Source of the DNA: Clostridium thermobutyricum
GTDB taxonomy: Bacteria > Bacillota > Clostridia > Ch29
Assembly (NCBI GenBank): GCA_016842005.1
Contig: JAENYD010000001.1
Coordinates: forward strand, 166,754 to 230,753
Length of the DNA: 64,000 nt
Direction: 5' to 3'
Shown: positions 36,090 to 46,434 of the stretch, in pieces
Layout of the letters: the number at the start of each line of letters is the position of its first letter
Position numbering within the stretch: position 1 is the first letter of the stretch
Program-made: the position numbers and the translations under genes
Notes under the pieces: model-generated
Seen by the model: only the letters and a program-made list of their open reading frames with translations
What the model was told of the DNA's origin: nothing
Database searches by the model: none

Positions 36090-37097
36090 TCACTTCAGGT
36101 AAAACCCGTATTTTAGGGGATCGTCCGGGTCGATTACAAAATGATTGAACCCCGTTATATAGGAGCTCCCGGTTATTTCGGGTACAACCGCATCATATTT
36201 CCCGACCTTTGTCGTACCTATTATCCTGCCTCTGAATATGGTCCCCGTTATACTCTCGTACAGGAAATCCTCATCCTGCCCGATCTGCCCTCTGGCATAC
36301 AGGGCAGCCAGTTTTGCGCTTGTACCCGTACCGCAGGGAGAGCGGTCCAGCTGTCCCTGCCCGAACACCACCACATTTCTCATGTCCGCTTCCGGGCTGG
36401 ATGCCGGTCCGAATATCTCCACCAGGTCAACGGTCTTTATGTGCTTCTTCTCAGGATGCTCAACCTCAACGCTGTTGTTTACTATATCCCTTATCTCCAT
36501 ACCCAGTTTTGACAGCAGACCGGCACTGGAGGGCTCTATTTCAACCCCCAGCTTTTCCCCGCTGACTATTGCGAAGAAACTCCCGCCAAAGGCTATGTCA
36601 AGGGTTATCCTGCCGATTGCCGGTACTTCTATCTTCATATCCTTCATGAAGAGAAAGGAAGGCACATTGACCACAGACACAGACCGGGCTTTACCGTCCT
36701 CTACCCTGACCCTTGCTTTTATCATGCCCGCAGGGGACTCCATCTTTATTTCGGTATAAGGCTCCTGCACCGGCACCATGCCGCATTCGACCGCCACGGT
36801 AGCCGCACCTATGGAGCCATGACCGCACATGTTGAGATATCCACCGCCATCCATGAATATAATTCCGAAATCCGCTTCTTCTGCTACCGACGGGGTAATG
36901 ATGGAGCCGAACATATCGTTATGTCCCCTGGGTTCGTGCATTATGGCGGTCCTTATATGATCCAGGTTGTCTTCAAGGTACTGCTTTTTGTCTGCCATGG
37001 TTCTCCCGGGAATAGCAGGTATTCCCCCGATAATTATTCTGGTGGGCTCACCCATGGTGTGAGAGTCTATGGCATGAATGCTCCTGATGAATTTCAT
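36090..37097 (-). CDS. Proline racemase family protein
   Basis: 335-residue racemase/epimerase. Both catalytic cysteines are present, in MCGHGSIGAATVAVE near 88 and in DRSPCGTGTSAKLAALYARG near 250, so it should be a racemase or 4-hydroxyproline 2-epimerase rather than a dehydratase, which has Thr or Ser at one site. DSHTMGEPTRII is the N-terminal signature. Start at 37097 with GGGGGAGG before it. No proline reductase gene is nearby, so the substrate (proline or hydroxyproline) is open. Confidence 0.9.
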   Translation of the reverse strand: MKFIRSIHAIDSHTMGEPTRIIIGGIPAIPGRTMADKKQYLEDNLDHIRTAIMHEPRGHNDMFGSIITPSVAEEADFGIIFMDGGGYLNMCGHGSIGAATVAVECGMVPVQEPYTEIKMESPAGMIKARVRVEDGKARSVSVVNVPSFLFMKDMKIEVPAIGRITLDIAFGGSFFAIVSGEKLGVEIEPSSAGLLSKLGMEIRDIVNNSVEVEHPEKKHIKTVDLVEIFGPASSPEADMRNVVVFGQGQLDRSPCGTGTSAKLAALYARGQIGQDEDFLYESITGTIFRGRIIGTTKVGKYDAVVPEITGSSYITGFNHFVIDPDDPLKYGFYLK

Positions 37098-37117
37098 TAT
37101 AAATCCTCCCCCTTTTG

Positions 37118-38329
37118 TCACGCTCCATATTTGTCCATTCGTCTGGCATTTGCCATGAGGATAGGCATAAGGTATTTGCTCTCAAAGAAACCCAATCCAC
37201 CCGAGTTGCACTGGTTTTCGGTGAAGCGGGTGGTATTGTCGGCACCGCAGAATTCTGAATGCACCATTACCGGTACCGGATGCCAGCTGTGAGACCTCAG
37301 AGGGCACGGGGATGAATGGTCACCGGTTACAGCCAGTACGCTGGGCCTTTTATCCATTAATACGGGCAGGGCCCTGTCAACTTTCTCAATTACTCCCACC
37401 TTGGCAGCAAAGTCCCCGTCTTCTCCCGCCTGGTCGGTGCCCTTCACATGAATAAAAAAGAAGTCATACTTGTTGCGATACTGTACATATGTCCGGAACA
37501 ATCCCTCTATAGTATCCGGCGCAGGTAAAAGGGTCATACCCATCAGGTCGGCAATACCCCTGTACATGGGGTATGCGGCAATGGCAGCCGCCTCCAGCTT
37601 GTATTTTTCCTTGAACGTAGGAATCCTGGGCCTTGATGAAAACCCCCGCATGAGAATACCGTTGGCGGGATGTTCATCCTTTATCAAACCGGTGGCCCTG
37701 TCTATGAACCTGTTTACAATCTCCGCGGTATATTCCGCTTCTTCTCTGACAGCCTCTGCTTTAAGAGGTGCCTGACCTTCATGCTGGGGGTCGGTGTCCC
37801 TGACAGCGGGATTCAAATTCTGTCCGCGGAAAACCACTACAAACCTGTGCCCCTTTCCCGGCTCTATTATTATCTCCACATCATCGATTTCCTTTATCTG
37901 CCTCAATATATCACACAGGCGCCGGTTTTCCTCTGTGGCTATCCTGCCCGCCCGCCTGTCGGTTATAACGCCTTCCGCATCCAGAGTGGCAAAATTGCAT
38001 CTTGCCGCCACGTCACCGTGTTTCAACTCCACTCCCAGCCCTACTGTCTCCAGCACTCCCCTGCCTATTGTGCAGGCGATGGGGTCATACCCGAAAATCC
38101 CCAGGTGTCCGGGCCCGCTGCCGGGGGTAATGCCGGGGAAAACCGGTATATGCCTGCCACATACGGATTCCCGTACAATATGGTCAAGGTTGGGTGTTGA
38201 AGCATATTCCAGGGGGGTTTTATTGTCAAAATCCTTATGGGGTATATCCCCCAACCCGTCCATAACGACCATTACAATCTTGGAATTGTTCTGTACAATC
38301 AGTTCTTCCATTATCTTTTCCATATTCAT
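37118..38329 (-). CDS. apgM: Archaeal-type cofactor-independent phosphoglycerate mutase
   Basis: 403-residue alkaline-phosphatase-superfamily enzyme interconverting 3- and 2-phosphoglycerate. The metal and nucleophile region VVMDGLGDIPHKDF is near 20, with GSGPGHLGIFGYDP near 90, HVKGTDQAGEDGDF near 310 and TGDHSSPCPLRSHSWHPVPV near 350 completing the metal sites. It is the ApgM type, not GpmI. Twenty bp upstream of the racemase gene, so they share a transcript without an obvious link. An in-frame ATG slightly inside (EELIVQN) is an alternative start. Confidence 0.9.
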   Translation of the reverse strand: MNMEKIMEELIVQNNSKIVMVVMDGLGDIPHKDFDNKTPLEYASTPNLDHIVRESVCGRHIPVFPGITPGSGPGHLGIFGYDPIACTIGRGVLETVGLGVELKHGDVAARCNFATLDAEGVITDRRAGRIATEENRRLCDILRQIKEIDDVEIIIEPGKGHRFVVVFRGQNLNPAVRDTDPQHEGQAPLKAEAVREEAEYTAEIVNRFIDRATGLIKDEHPANGILMRGFSSRPRIPTFKEKYKLEAAAIAAYPMYRGIADLMGMTLLPAPDTIEGLFRTYVQYRNKYDFFFIHVKGTDQAGEDGDFAAKVGVIEKVDRALPVLMDKRPSVLAVTGDHSSPCPLRSHSWHPVPVMVHSEFCGADNTTRFTENQCNSGGLGFFESKYLMPILMANARRMDKYGA

Positions 38330-38362
38330 ATATCTTCACCTCTTAAGACTATTATTCTCAAA

Positions 38363-39487
38363 CTATTTATATAAAACCACACTATTTTTCCCTTTATTTT
38401 TCGCCTTATAAAGAGCGTCATCCGCCTTCTCAATGATTTCCATCAGGGAGGTCCCGTGCTGGGGGTATCCTGCAATACCAAGGGATACGGTGATTTTCTT
38501 CCCGTTCCCTTCCTGGTCACTGACAAACTCCATTTTTTCCACCTTCCGTCTGATCCTGTCGGCCACCTTCTTCGCAACCGATATATCGGTATCTTCCATG
38601 AAAATAATGAATTCTTCCCCTCCGTATCTCGCCACAATATCCCATGTGCGGGTATTGTTGAGAAGCAGTTCCGAGAACTCGGTAAGAAGGATATTCCCCT
38701 GGATATGGCCGTAATGGTCGTTGAAGGCCTTGAAATCATCTATGTCTAGCAGGATGACACTGCAGCTGCTGCCGTTATAAACGCTCCTGTCAAAGGCCTC
38801 CATGGCCTTTCGCATAAAATACCTGTGATTTATCAATGCGGTGGTGAAATCGGTGCTGGCCTCGTATTCCAGCCTCTTTCTGTAAAACTCTGCCTTAACG
38901 CAGTCAATAACCAGTGAACCGATAAGATAGAAGGCCCCTATAAGCACAATAAAATAGGCTAGAATGATATCTCCAAGGACCTCCTTACCCCCCGGAATCA
39001 CATACTTCAGGGGTATATACAGAAGCATCCAGTTTATCAGCGCCAGAACCATCAAATACTTATATTTGCTTTTATCCATTATGAACTGCCTGCCGCCGTT
39101 TTTGCTTCTGATATAAATATGCATCAACCCTCCGGCAACAGCAGGTAAAATGCACATAAACCAAAAACCGGACCAGGCGCCGGCGCCCCCCAGGTAAAGC
39201 CTTAGCATTCCCGGTATCAGGGAGGAAATGAGTGCAACCTTCATCCCCGATACCAGTCCAAAGGTGGCGATGGGTACCTGCCTCAGGTCCACAAGAATAC
39301 CTTTAACATGGTAGCTTAACGGAAAAAGAAGACTGGCGCTGGAAATCAGTGCCACCCCGATGATTTTTCTGAAATCGTATTCTTTGGTTTTCCTCCCCAG
39401 GGTCAAAAAACGCCCCATTATGTATATACCGCTGGAAATAATCGCAGCATTAGCAATTAATGCCTTCAACACATCCCCGGTAAACAA
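38363..39487 (-). CDS. Membrane diguanylate cyclase (5TMR-LYT sensor plus GGDEF)
   Basis: 374 residues. The N-terminal 200 contain about six membrane helices with PIATFGLVSGMK and LRLYLGGAGAWSG, the 5TMR-LYT sensor of LytS-type proteins. The C-terminal GGDEF domain has an intact GGEEF active site in ARYGGEEFIIF and an RTWD inhibitory I-site five residues before it. It should make cyclic di-GMP in response to an unknown signal. Thirty-four bp upstream of apgM on the same strand. Confidence 0.92.
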   Translation of the reverse strand: MFTGDVLKALIANAAIISSGIYIMGRFLTLGRKTKEYDFRKIIGVALISSASLLFPLSYHVKGILVDLRQVPIATFGLVSGMKVALISSLIPGMLRLYLGGAGAWSGFWFMCILPAVAGGLMHIYIRSKNGGRQFIMDKSKYKYLMVLALINWMLLYIPLKYVIPGGKEVLGDIILAYFIVLIGAFYLIGSLVIDCVKAEFYRKRLEYEASTDFTTALINHRYFMRKAMEAFDRSVYNGSSCSVILLDIDDFKAFNDHYGHIQGNILLTEFSELLLNNTRTWDIVARYGGEEFIIFMEDTDISVAKKVADRIRRKVEKMEFVSDQEGNGKKITVSLGIAGYPQHGTSLMEIIEKADDALYKAKNKGKNSVVLYK

Positions 39488-39581
39488 CAGTTAAACCCCC
39501 AATGTATATTTATCCCCATTACATTATATACTAAAATTTGGACAAATTCATCAATTGAATCAATTCCCCGGCGACGAACGA

Positions 39582-39609
39582 AAAGGGCATCTGCCATGCA
39601 GTGCCCTTT
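39582..39609 (-). terminator. Displaced native guaA terminator
   Basis: Minus strand AAAGGGCA, an inner CTGC/GCAG stem, TGCCCTTTT. It sits three bases after a GAGTGGGAATAA that matches the end of guaA, so it was probably the original guaA terminator before the element at 39614-40742 inserted. Confidence 0.65.
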
Positions 39610-39732
39610 CCGTTATTCCCACTCTGTGATTATGTCTTTTTCAGTATTTTCTGTCCTTGATTTTACTGCATTTCACGTCATTATTATTGCTATTTTCAAT
39701 GAAAAAACAAAAGACAGGCTTCAGAAAATATT

Positions 39733-39749
39733 AGTACGTTTTTAGTACG
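39733..39749 (+). repeat. 17-bp direct repeat, left copy
   Basis: AGTACGTTTTTAGTACG, itself two AGTACG units around five T. Identical copy at 40653-40669. Confidence 0.8.
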
Positions 39750-39792
39750 CCTGTTTTCACTCATTTTTATATTTTCTGTGGTATCAATTATA

Positions 39793-40098
39793 TCACTTTA
39801 TAATCTTTGTTAAATCCATTTTAGCATATACAACCCTATGAATTTCAACAACCAGTTCCTTAACTACATAGAAAACAGCATAATTCTTGACTGGTAAAAG
39901 CCTATATTCATTTTCCGACTCTTTGATTGGCTGATATACTTTGCACGAATAAGGGAACTGTTCAAGCCTGGATATGGATTCATCCAGGGCATTTAATAAA
40001 TTCATTGCTGCCTTTGGTGCTTTTAAATGGTCTGCAATATAAGTCGTAATGTTAGTTAAATCCTTCCTCGCTAAAGGCAGGTATCTAATTTCATACAT
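39793..40098 (-). CDS. RelE/ParE-family toxin
   Basis: 101-residue toxin of the RelE/ParE fold: N-terminal YEIRYLPLARKDLTNITTYIADHL, a central LEQFPYSC, and a C-terminal YAVFYVVKE strand. Members inhibit translation (RelE) or gyrase (ParE); the sequence is closer in look to ParE/YafQ-like proteins and I cannot say which. It overlaps the antitoxin gene by eight bases. Confidence 0.88.
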   Translation of the reverse strand: MYEIRYLPLARKDLTNITTYIADHLKAPKAAMNLLNALDESISRLEQFPYSCKVYQPIKESENEYRLLPVKNYAVFYVVKELVVEIHRVVYAKMDLTKIIK

Positions 40099-40387
40099 TA
40101 TCAGATTCCATCCTGTCCGAAAGCTTTACCCTTAATTCGTCAAAAACTTCTTTATGAGAATATCTCTTATCGGTTGTTTTGGCTTCCAATTCAGCTTCCT
40201 TCAGCTTGAAATATACTTCACTTTCAAACATTTTGCGTTCATAAGCTTCCATACTCATTACAACCATATCCCCATAACCATTCTTGGTTAAGAATACAGG
40301 TTCGGCGGTTTCATGAACAACCCTCGAAATATCAGCAAAATTATTTCTTAAATCTGAAACTGGTCTGATATGCGGCATAATATTCAC
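40091..40387 (-). CDS. Phd/YefM-family antitoxin
   Basis: 98-residue antitoxin with the Phd N-terminal DNA-binding motif RPVSDLRNNFADISRVVHETAEPVFLTKNG, where the wing ends in GYGDMVVMS. The charged C-terminal half should wrap the toxin. Upstream of the toxin, as usual, with a palindromic operator just before its start. Confidence 0.9.
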   Translation of the reverse strand: MNIMPHIRPVSDLRNNFADISRVVHETAEPVFLTKNGYGDMVVMSMEAYERKMFESEVYFKLKEAELEAKTTDKRYSHKEVFDELRVKLSDRMESDNV

Positions 40388-40397
40388 CCCTTAATTA

Positions 40398-40430
40398 GTT
40401 TAGCGTAATTTTATCATAATTATGCTAAAC
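40398..40430 (-). promoter_or_regulatory. Operator palindrome of the toxin-antitoxin pair
   Basis: Arms GTTTAGCGTAATT (40398-40410) and AATTATGCTAAAC (40418-40430) match at 12 of 13 positions around a seven-base centre, just upstream of the antitoxin. Phd-type antitoxins repress from such sites. Confidence 0.65.
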
Positions 40431-40652
40431 CAACAACAAGTTTTTGAAAATCAATTTTCAATATCCTTTACATTAATGGGTCTGTTAAAAGATACCTCCT
40501 TTTTGGGCTGAAATGGTTCAGGAATATGCATCAAAACTTTATGATTATGAACCTGATGAAAGGTTGTTCCAGGTAGAGTGGCTAATAAGTTGCAACTGCC
40601 TAATGATAAATCAACTAATAACACCCCGCAAGATAGCAAGGAATAATAAAAC

Positions 40653-40669
40653 AGTACGTTTTTAGTACG
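40653..40669 (+). repeat. 17-bp direct repeat, right copy
   Basis: Identical to 39733-39749. Lies 62 bp from the guaA-end att copy. The 222 bp between the operator and this repeat have a short minus-strand open frame (to 40451) that I do not recognise. Confidence 0.8.
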
Positions 40670-40682
40670 TTTAAACAGCATT

Positions 40683-40722
40683 AAACCCTGCAAGCCCTAT
40701 AAATTCAAGGGTTACAGGGTTT
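40683..40722 (-). terminator. Present terminator of guaA
   Basis: AAACCCTG (40683-40690) pairs with CAGGGTTT (40715-40722), with an inner CCCT/AGGG stem, eight bp after the guaA stop. The tail is TTAATG, so it is weaker than the displaced terminator. Confidence 0.5.
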
Positions 40723-40729
40723 TCCCTTG

Positions 40730-42268
40730 CTATTCCCACTCTATTGTACCGGGCGGTTTGGAAGTAATATCATAAACCACCCTGTTTATTCCTTTGACGG
40801 TGTTGACTATCCTGGAAGACATGTTCCCCAGTACGTCATAAGGTATCCTTGCCCAGTCGGCAGTCATGGCATCCGAACTGGTTACCGCCCTGATGGCAAG
40901 GACATGGTCATATGTCCTCTCATCACCCATAACTCCTACAGTTTTCACATCCAGCAGTACTGCAAAATACTGCCATATATCCCTGTCCAGCCCCGCATTT
41001 TTTATCTCTTCCCTGACAATAGCATCCGCTTCCTTCAAAATCTCCAGTTTCTCACCGGATATATCCCCTATAATCCTTATGGCCAGACCGGGACCCGGGA
41101 AAGGCTGGCGCCACACTATCTCCTCGTCCAGACCCAGCTCTTCTCCCACTTCCCTTACCTCATCCTTGAAAAGGTCCCTCAGGGGTTCAATCAAGGACAG
41201 TTTCATATCTTCCGGAAGTCCACCGACATTGTGATGGCTCTTGATAACAGAAGCCACCTTGCTGCCGCTTTCTATCACATCGGGATATATGGTACCCTGT
41301 ACCAGGAAATCAATTGTCCCCAGCCGGGCGGCCTCTTCTTCAAATACCCGGATAAATTCTTCACCGATTATCTTGCGCTTTTGTTCCGGGTCGGCAATTC
41401 CCTTCAACCTGCCCAGGAACCTGTCCCTTGCATCCACTTTCACCAGATTCATATTAAACCTGTCCCTGAATATCTGAACGACCTGTTTTTCCTCATCCTT
41501 GCGGAGGAGCCCGTGGTCTACAAATATGCATGTAAGCTGACGGCCTACGGCTTTATTGACAAGCACCGCTGCCACAGAGGAATCAACCCCTCCGCTCAAA
41601 GCGCAGATGACCTTCCTGTCCCCCACCTTCTTTTTTATTTCAATGATCTGGTCCTGGATAAAAGTATCCATCTTCCAGGTGGGACTGCATCCACAAATAT
41701 CAAAAAGAAAATTCTTCAGTACATCCATACCTATGGGAGTGTGCTCCACTTCCGGATGGAACTGAACGCCGAAAAGCTTCTTCTGTGTATTCATCATAGC
41801 CGCCACCGGACATGTATCGGTAACTGCCGTTATATCAAAGCCTTCGGGAGGAGCTTCAATATAGTCGGTATGACTCATCCAGCATATGGTCCGGTCTTCT
41901 ACATTCTTGAACAGGTAATCGGAATTTTTGATGGAAAGAGGCGTCCTGCCGTATTCACGGGTGGAAGCGCTCTTAACCCTGCCTCCCATTACATGGGCCA
42001 TAAGCTGGGCCCCGTAACATATGCCCAGCACAGGGATCCCCAGTTCAAATACTTCCCTGTGACACACAGGGGAATCATCCGCATAAACGCTGCTGGGACC
42101 CCCTGAAAAAATTATACCCCTGGGATGCTTATCCCTGATTTCTTCAGGTGATATATCATAATCCACTACTTCGCTGAATACTTTTAAATCCCTTATTCTC
42201 CTGGCTATCAGCTGGCTGTACTGCCCTCCAAAATCCAGTACCAGTATTTTATCCAAAGGTAACGACAT
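40730..42268 (-). CDS. guaA: GMP synthase (glutamine-hydrolysing)
   Basis: 512-residue enzyme converting XMP to GMP. Class I glutaminase domain with GICYGAQLM (nucleophile, near 85) and FHPEVEHTP near 170. ATP-pyrophosphatase domain with [15 protein letters not shown] near 227, then the dimerisation domain ending in the conserved [10 protein letters not shown] start at ATG 42268, where GAGGAG is seven bases away; longer starts give an N-terminus not seen in the family. Its 3' end is the integration site of the element at 39614. Confidence 0.97.
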   Translation of the reverse strand: MSLPLDKILVLDFGGQYSQLIARRIRDLKVFSEVVDYDISPEEIRDKHPRGIIFSGGPSSVYADDSPVCHREVFELGIPVLGICYGAQLMAHVMGGRVKSASTREYGRTPLSIKNSDYLFKNVEDRTICWMSHTDYIEAPPEGFDITAVTDTCPVAAMMNTQKKLFGVQFHPEVEHTPIGMDVLKNFLFDICGCSPTWKMDTFIQDQIIEIKKKVGDRKVICALSGGVDSSVAAVLVNKAVGRQLTCIFVDHGLLRKDEEKQVVQIFRDRFNMNLVKVDARDRFLGRLKGIADPEQKRKIIGEEFIRVFEEEAARLGTIDFLVQGTIYPDVIESGSKVASVIKSHHNVGGLPEDMKLSLIEPLRDLFKDEVREVGEELGLDEEIVWRQPFPGPGLAIRIIGDISGEKLEILKEADAIVREEIKNAGLDRDIWQYFAVLLDVKTVGVMGDERTYDHVLAIRAVTSSDAMTADWARIPYDVLGNMSSRIVNTVKGINRVVYDITSKPPGTIEWE

Positions 42269-42303
42269 TGTCATGCTCCTCTCTTCTGTCCCGGGCTGCA
42301 AGA

Positions 42304-42323
42304 GGGACGGTTCTTTTTGTCCC
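42304..42323. repeat. GGGACGGTTCTTTTTGTCCC repeat
   Basis: Imperfect palindrome GGGAC-10-GTCCC in the gap between guaB and guaA, of a type scattered through many Firmicutes genomes. It shares GGGACGGTT with the blocks at 11850 and 36024. Confidence 0.5.
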
Positions 42324-42484
42324 GTTTTATTTAACAAAAAAAAGCGGGCAAGGGACGCTAGCATCCTGAATGGGAAAATCAAAAATATAAGTTTTTTCAA
42401 ACTGTTCCCATGATAAGCGGTTTGTTTTTGATTTATGCGAGTCCCCTGGTCGCTGTCTCCCCGGCATCCGAAACATATTTCCCT

Positions 42485-43987
<1,503 letters not shown>

Positions 43988-44168
43988 TTATTTCAAGTAT
44001 TATAGTCAAATATCACAGGTTTGTCAAATGATTTGGAGCAGCCCCGCAATATACGGATACCCCGAAAAATATTTGTAAAATATGCCTTGACAAGCAAGGA
44101 TTTCTAACTTAAATGTAATATAATATAAATAAATAATATCCTTATTTTCTGATAACGGGGTGTCACCG

Positions 44169-44327
44169 ATGAAAGAGATACTGCTGGGACTTCTGCTACT
44201 GGCATACTTGGGCTTTATGGCTTACATCATCTATATCTTCCTTGCCCTGGCAAAGTCCAGCAGCAGAATGGTAAAAATTCTCAAAAAAATATTGGAAGAA
44301 AAATCCGGGGAAACGGACGGGGAATAA
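44169..44327 (+). CDS. Small single-span membrane protein, 52 aa
   Basis: Not recognised. A hydrophobic segment LLGLLLLAYLGFMAYIIYIF is followed by a basic, then acidic tail. ATG has GGGGTG six bases before it. A TTGACA at 44087 is followed 17 bases later by TAAATG, a possible promoter. Precedes two spore-coat-like genes on the same strand. Confidence 0.5.
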   Translation: MKEILLGLLLLAYLGFMAYIIYIFLALAKSSSRMVKILKKILEEKSGETDGE

Positions 44328-44488
44328 TTACAGCCGCAGCAGCAGTCAATATCATTATTATACATCATATGCAGTTTGTTTCCAATAAAGGCGGTTTGTT
44401 TGTTCTGGTGCAACAATTTACCGCAAATATTAAAACAAACAAGTGCTAATAATATACTGAGGATAACAATACTTAAGGAGGCCCGCAT

Positions 44489-44713
44489 ATGGACGACTTC
44501 GACCCGTCGGGAGTAATCCCTTCGCTTTCCGCCAACAACCTGTCCATTTTGGAAAACCAGCTGACTCAGGAGGCGCTAATGATAAGAAAAATACAGCATT
44601 ATTCCAGACAGTGCCAGGATTCCGAACTCAAAAACCTTTGCAGCCGGCTGGCAGAGAGGCATAAAAATCATTATAACTCACTGCTGAGCTATCTTACATC
44701 CCGCAGCAAATAG
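44489..44713 (+). CDS. Small spore-coat-like helical protein, 74 aa
   Basis: Predicted all-helical protein of the small coat-associated type: LSILENQLTQEALMIRKIQHYSRQC and ERHKNHYNSLLSYL resemble the ferritin-like helices of clostridial CotF partners. AAGGAGG precedes the ATG. Assignment rests on this pattern and on the CotF-like neighbour 18 bp downstream. Confidence 0.6.
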   Translation: MDDFDPSGVIPSLSANNLSILENQLTQEALMIRKIQHYSRQCQDSELKNLCSRLAERHKNHYNSLLSYLTSRSK

Positions 44714-44731
44714 TTCCAGGGAGGCTCTTAC

Positions 44732-45010
44732 ATGAACGGCACCGATTATTTTGCAGACAAAGATATTATGCAGGACCTGCTGTCTTCAGAGAAACATATT
44801 TCAGATGCCTGTAATGTCTATGCCTGTGATGCCACCTGCCAGGACCTGCGCCATCTACTGGAAAATATCCTCGCCGATATACACAAGATGTACTGGGATA
44901 TATGGGATTCAATGACAAAACGGGGATGGTGCAAGATAAAGAATGCAAACAGCCAGGAAATTGAAATGTGCAGACAGAAGTTCGAACAAGCGGCCAGAGA
45001 ACTGAAATAA
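44732..45010 (+). CDS. CotF-family spore coat protein
   Basis: 92 residues of the Coat_F type: DKDIMQDLLSSEKHISDACNVY, a helix with a HLLENILADIHKMY core, and a C-terminal SMTKRGWCKIKNAN, all of which match small CotF-like proteins (MQQRGWY in most). It should be a structural coat component made in the mother cell. AGGGAGG precedes the ATG. Confidence 0.8.
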   Translation: MNGTDYFADKDIMQDLLSSEKHISDACNVYACDATCQDLRHLLENILADIHKMYWDIWDSMTKRGWCKIKNANSQEIEMCRQKFEQAARELK

Positions 45011-45016
45011 TATTGG

Positions 45017-45058
45017 TCCCAACCCGTCAGGAGGCCTTATACCCCTGAAAGGTTGGGA
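45017..45058. terminator. Bidirectional terminator between coat genes and malic enzyme
   Basis: TCCCAACC (45017-45024) pairs with GGTTGGGA (45051-45058), with an inner TCAGG/CCTGA stem, between convergent genes. The tails are only moderately T-rich. Confidence 0.6.
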
Positions 45059-45073
45059 TTATGTTTCTATGCC

Positions 45074-46402
45074 TTACGGAAGTTTGATATAACCTTCCTC
45101 CATCATGGTACGGGTCATATCCATTGACTGCCTTATCCTGTCCTCGGCCCTTGCATACAGCTCTTCTCTGCTCAGTTTGAGCCTTGCTATGTTCTGCTCT
45201 ATGGCCTTCATGCCCACCGCCACGGCTACCCTCGGATATATTTCCCATTTGTCCATTGTGGGCAGTATATAGTCTTCGGTCATACCCTCGTCTTCAGCGC
45301 ATTTTGCCAGTTCCATGGAAGCTGCTATGCACATCTCGTCGGTTATGGTCTTTGCCTGTACATCCAGGGCCCCCCTGAATATACCGGGGAAACCCAGGGA
45401 GTTGTTTACCTGGTTGGGGAAGTCGGACCTGCCGGTGGATACTATCCGGGCCCCGGCCTCCTTTGCTTCCCAGGGCCATATCTCGGGTATGGGGTTGGCG
45501 CAGGCGAAAACTATGGCATCTCTGGCCATGGTCTTTATCCATTCTGGTTTGAGTACACCGGGCCCGGGGGTGGACAGGGAGATTATCACATCCGCACCTT
45601 TTATTGCATCGGCAGGGCTTCCTGCGATTTTGTCCCCGTTGGTCTTGAGGCACATTTCCCATTTTTCTTTGTATTTTTCTTTCAGTTCGGTTCTCCCCGG
45701 GTGAAGGGTACCCTTACTGTCGCACATTATCATGTTCTCCGGGGTCACTCCTGCAGCCAGTAAAAGACGGGCAGTACATATGTTGGCGGCCCCTGAACCA
45801 TGCATAACCACCTTTATGTCCTCTATTTTCTTGCCTACAATCTTGAGGGCGTTTATGAGCCCTGCCAGGTTTACGGCTGCGGTTCCCTGCTGGTCATCGT
45901 GCCAGACCGGTATATCCATTTCTTCTCTGAGGGTGTCCAGTATTTTAAAGCATTTGGGCTGTGCTATATCTTCGAGATTGATACCGCCGAAGCTGGGCTG
46001 CAGCCATTTTACAGCCGAGATGATCTCATCGGGGTCCTTTGTATCAAGGCATATGGGCACGGCATCCACGCCGCCCAGGTATTTGAACAAAAGGGCCTTG
46101 CCTTCCATTACGGGCATACCGGCTTCAGGGCCTATGTCCCCCAACCCCAGGACCCTGGTACCGTCGCTTACCACCGCTATGGTGTTGCCTTTATTGGTAT
46201 GCTGGTATACCAGGTCCTTGTCCTGGTTTATTGCCTTGCATGGTGCGGCCACTCCCGGGGTGTACCATATGGCAAAGTCTTTCACATCCCTTACCGGGCA
46301 TTTCAGGGCTGTCTGGACCTTACCTTTGTAGAAAGGATGCAGTTTCATGGCATCCTCCGCCGGCTTCCTGGCTTTTTGCAACAGCTCTTCTTTTGATATC
46401 AT
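45074..46402 (-). CDS. NAD(P)-dependent malic enzyme
   Basis: 442-residue decarboxylating malate dehydrogenase giving pyruvate and CO2. Malic enzyme N-terminal domain with VRDVKDFAIWYTPGVAAPCK (catalytic Tyr and Lys region); divalent-metal site in PVWHDDQQGTAA near 155; NAD fold with VMHGSGAANICTARLL near 195 and FACANPIPEIWPWEA near 320. Just downstream of fumarase, so fumarate can go to malate and then pyruvate. Confidence 0.94.
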   Translation of the reverse strand: MISKEELLQKARKPAEDAMKLHPFYKGKVQTALKCPVRDVKDFAIWYTPGVAAPCKAINQDKDLVYQHTNKGNTIAVVSDGTRVLGLGDIGPEAGMPVMEGKALLFKYLGGVDAVPICLDTKDPDEIISAVKWLQPSFGGINLEDIAQPKCFKILDTLREEMDIPVWHDDQQGTAAVNLAGLINALKIVGKKIEDIKVVMHGSGAANICTARLLLAAGVTPENMIMCDSKGTLHPGRTELKEKYKEKWEMCLKTNGDKIAGSPADAIKGADVIISLSTPGPGVLKPEWIKTMARDAIVFACANPIPEIWPWEAKEAGARIVSTGRSDFPNQVNNSLGFPGIFRGALDVQAKTITDEMCIAASMELAKCAEDEGMTEDYILPTMDKWEIYPRVAVAVGMKAIEQNIARLKLSREELYARAEDRIRQSMDMTRTMMEEGYIKLP

Positions 46403-46434
46403 GATAATTTTACCTCCATAACCATTATTTTACA

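Larger units (their letters stand above)
39614..40742. mobile_element. Remnant of an element integrated at the 3' end of guaA
   Basis: Two direct copies of TATTCCCACTCT, at 39614-39625 and 40731-40742, lie 1117 bp apart. The right copy is the last codons of guaA; the left is a duplicated guaA end (TEWE-stop on the minus strand) followed by a terminator. Genomic islands are known to integrate at this site. A 17-bp direct repeat, AGTACGTTTTTAGTACG, lies just inside each end (39733-39749 and 40653-40669). The content is a toxin-antitoxin pair and about 340 bp of unassigned DNA; no integrase remains. Confidence 0.7.

Noticed and set aside
40451-40693. 80-codon minus-strand frame inside the guaA element
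   Set aside because: No ribosome site and no family resemblance; probably leftover element DNA.
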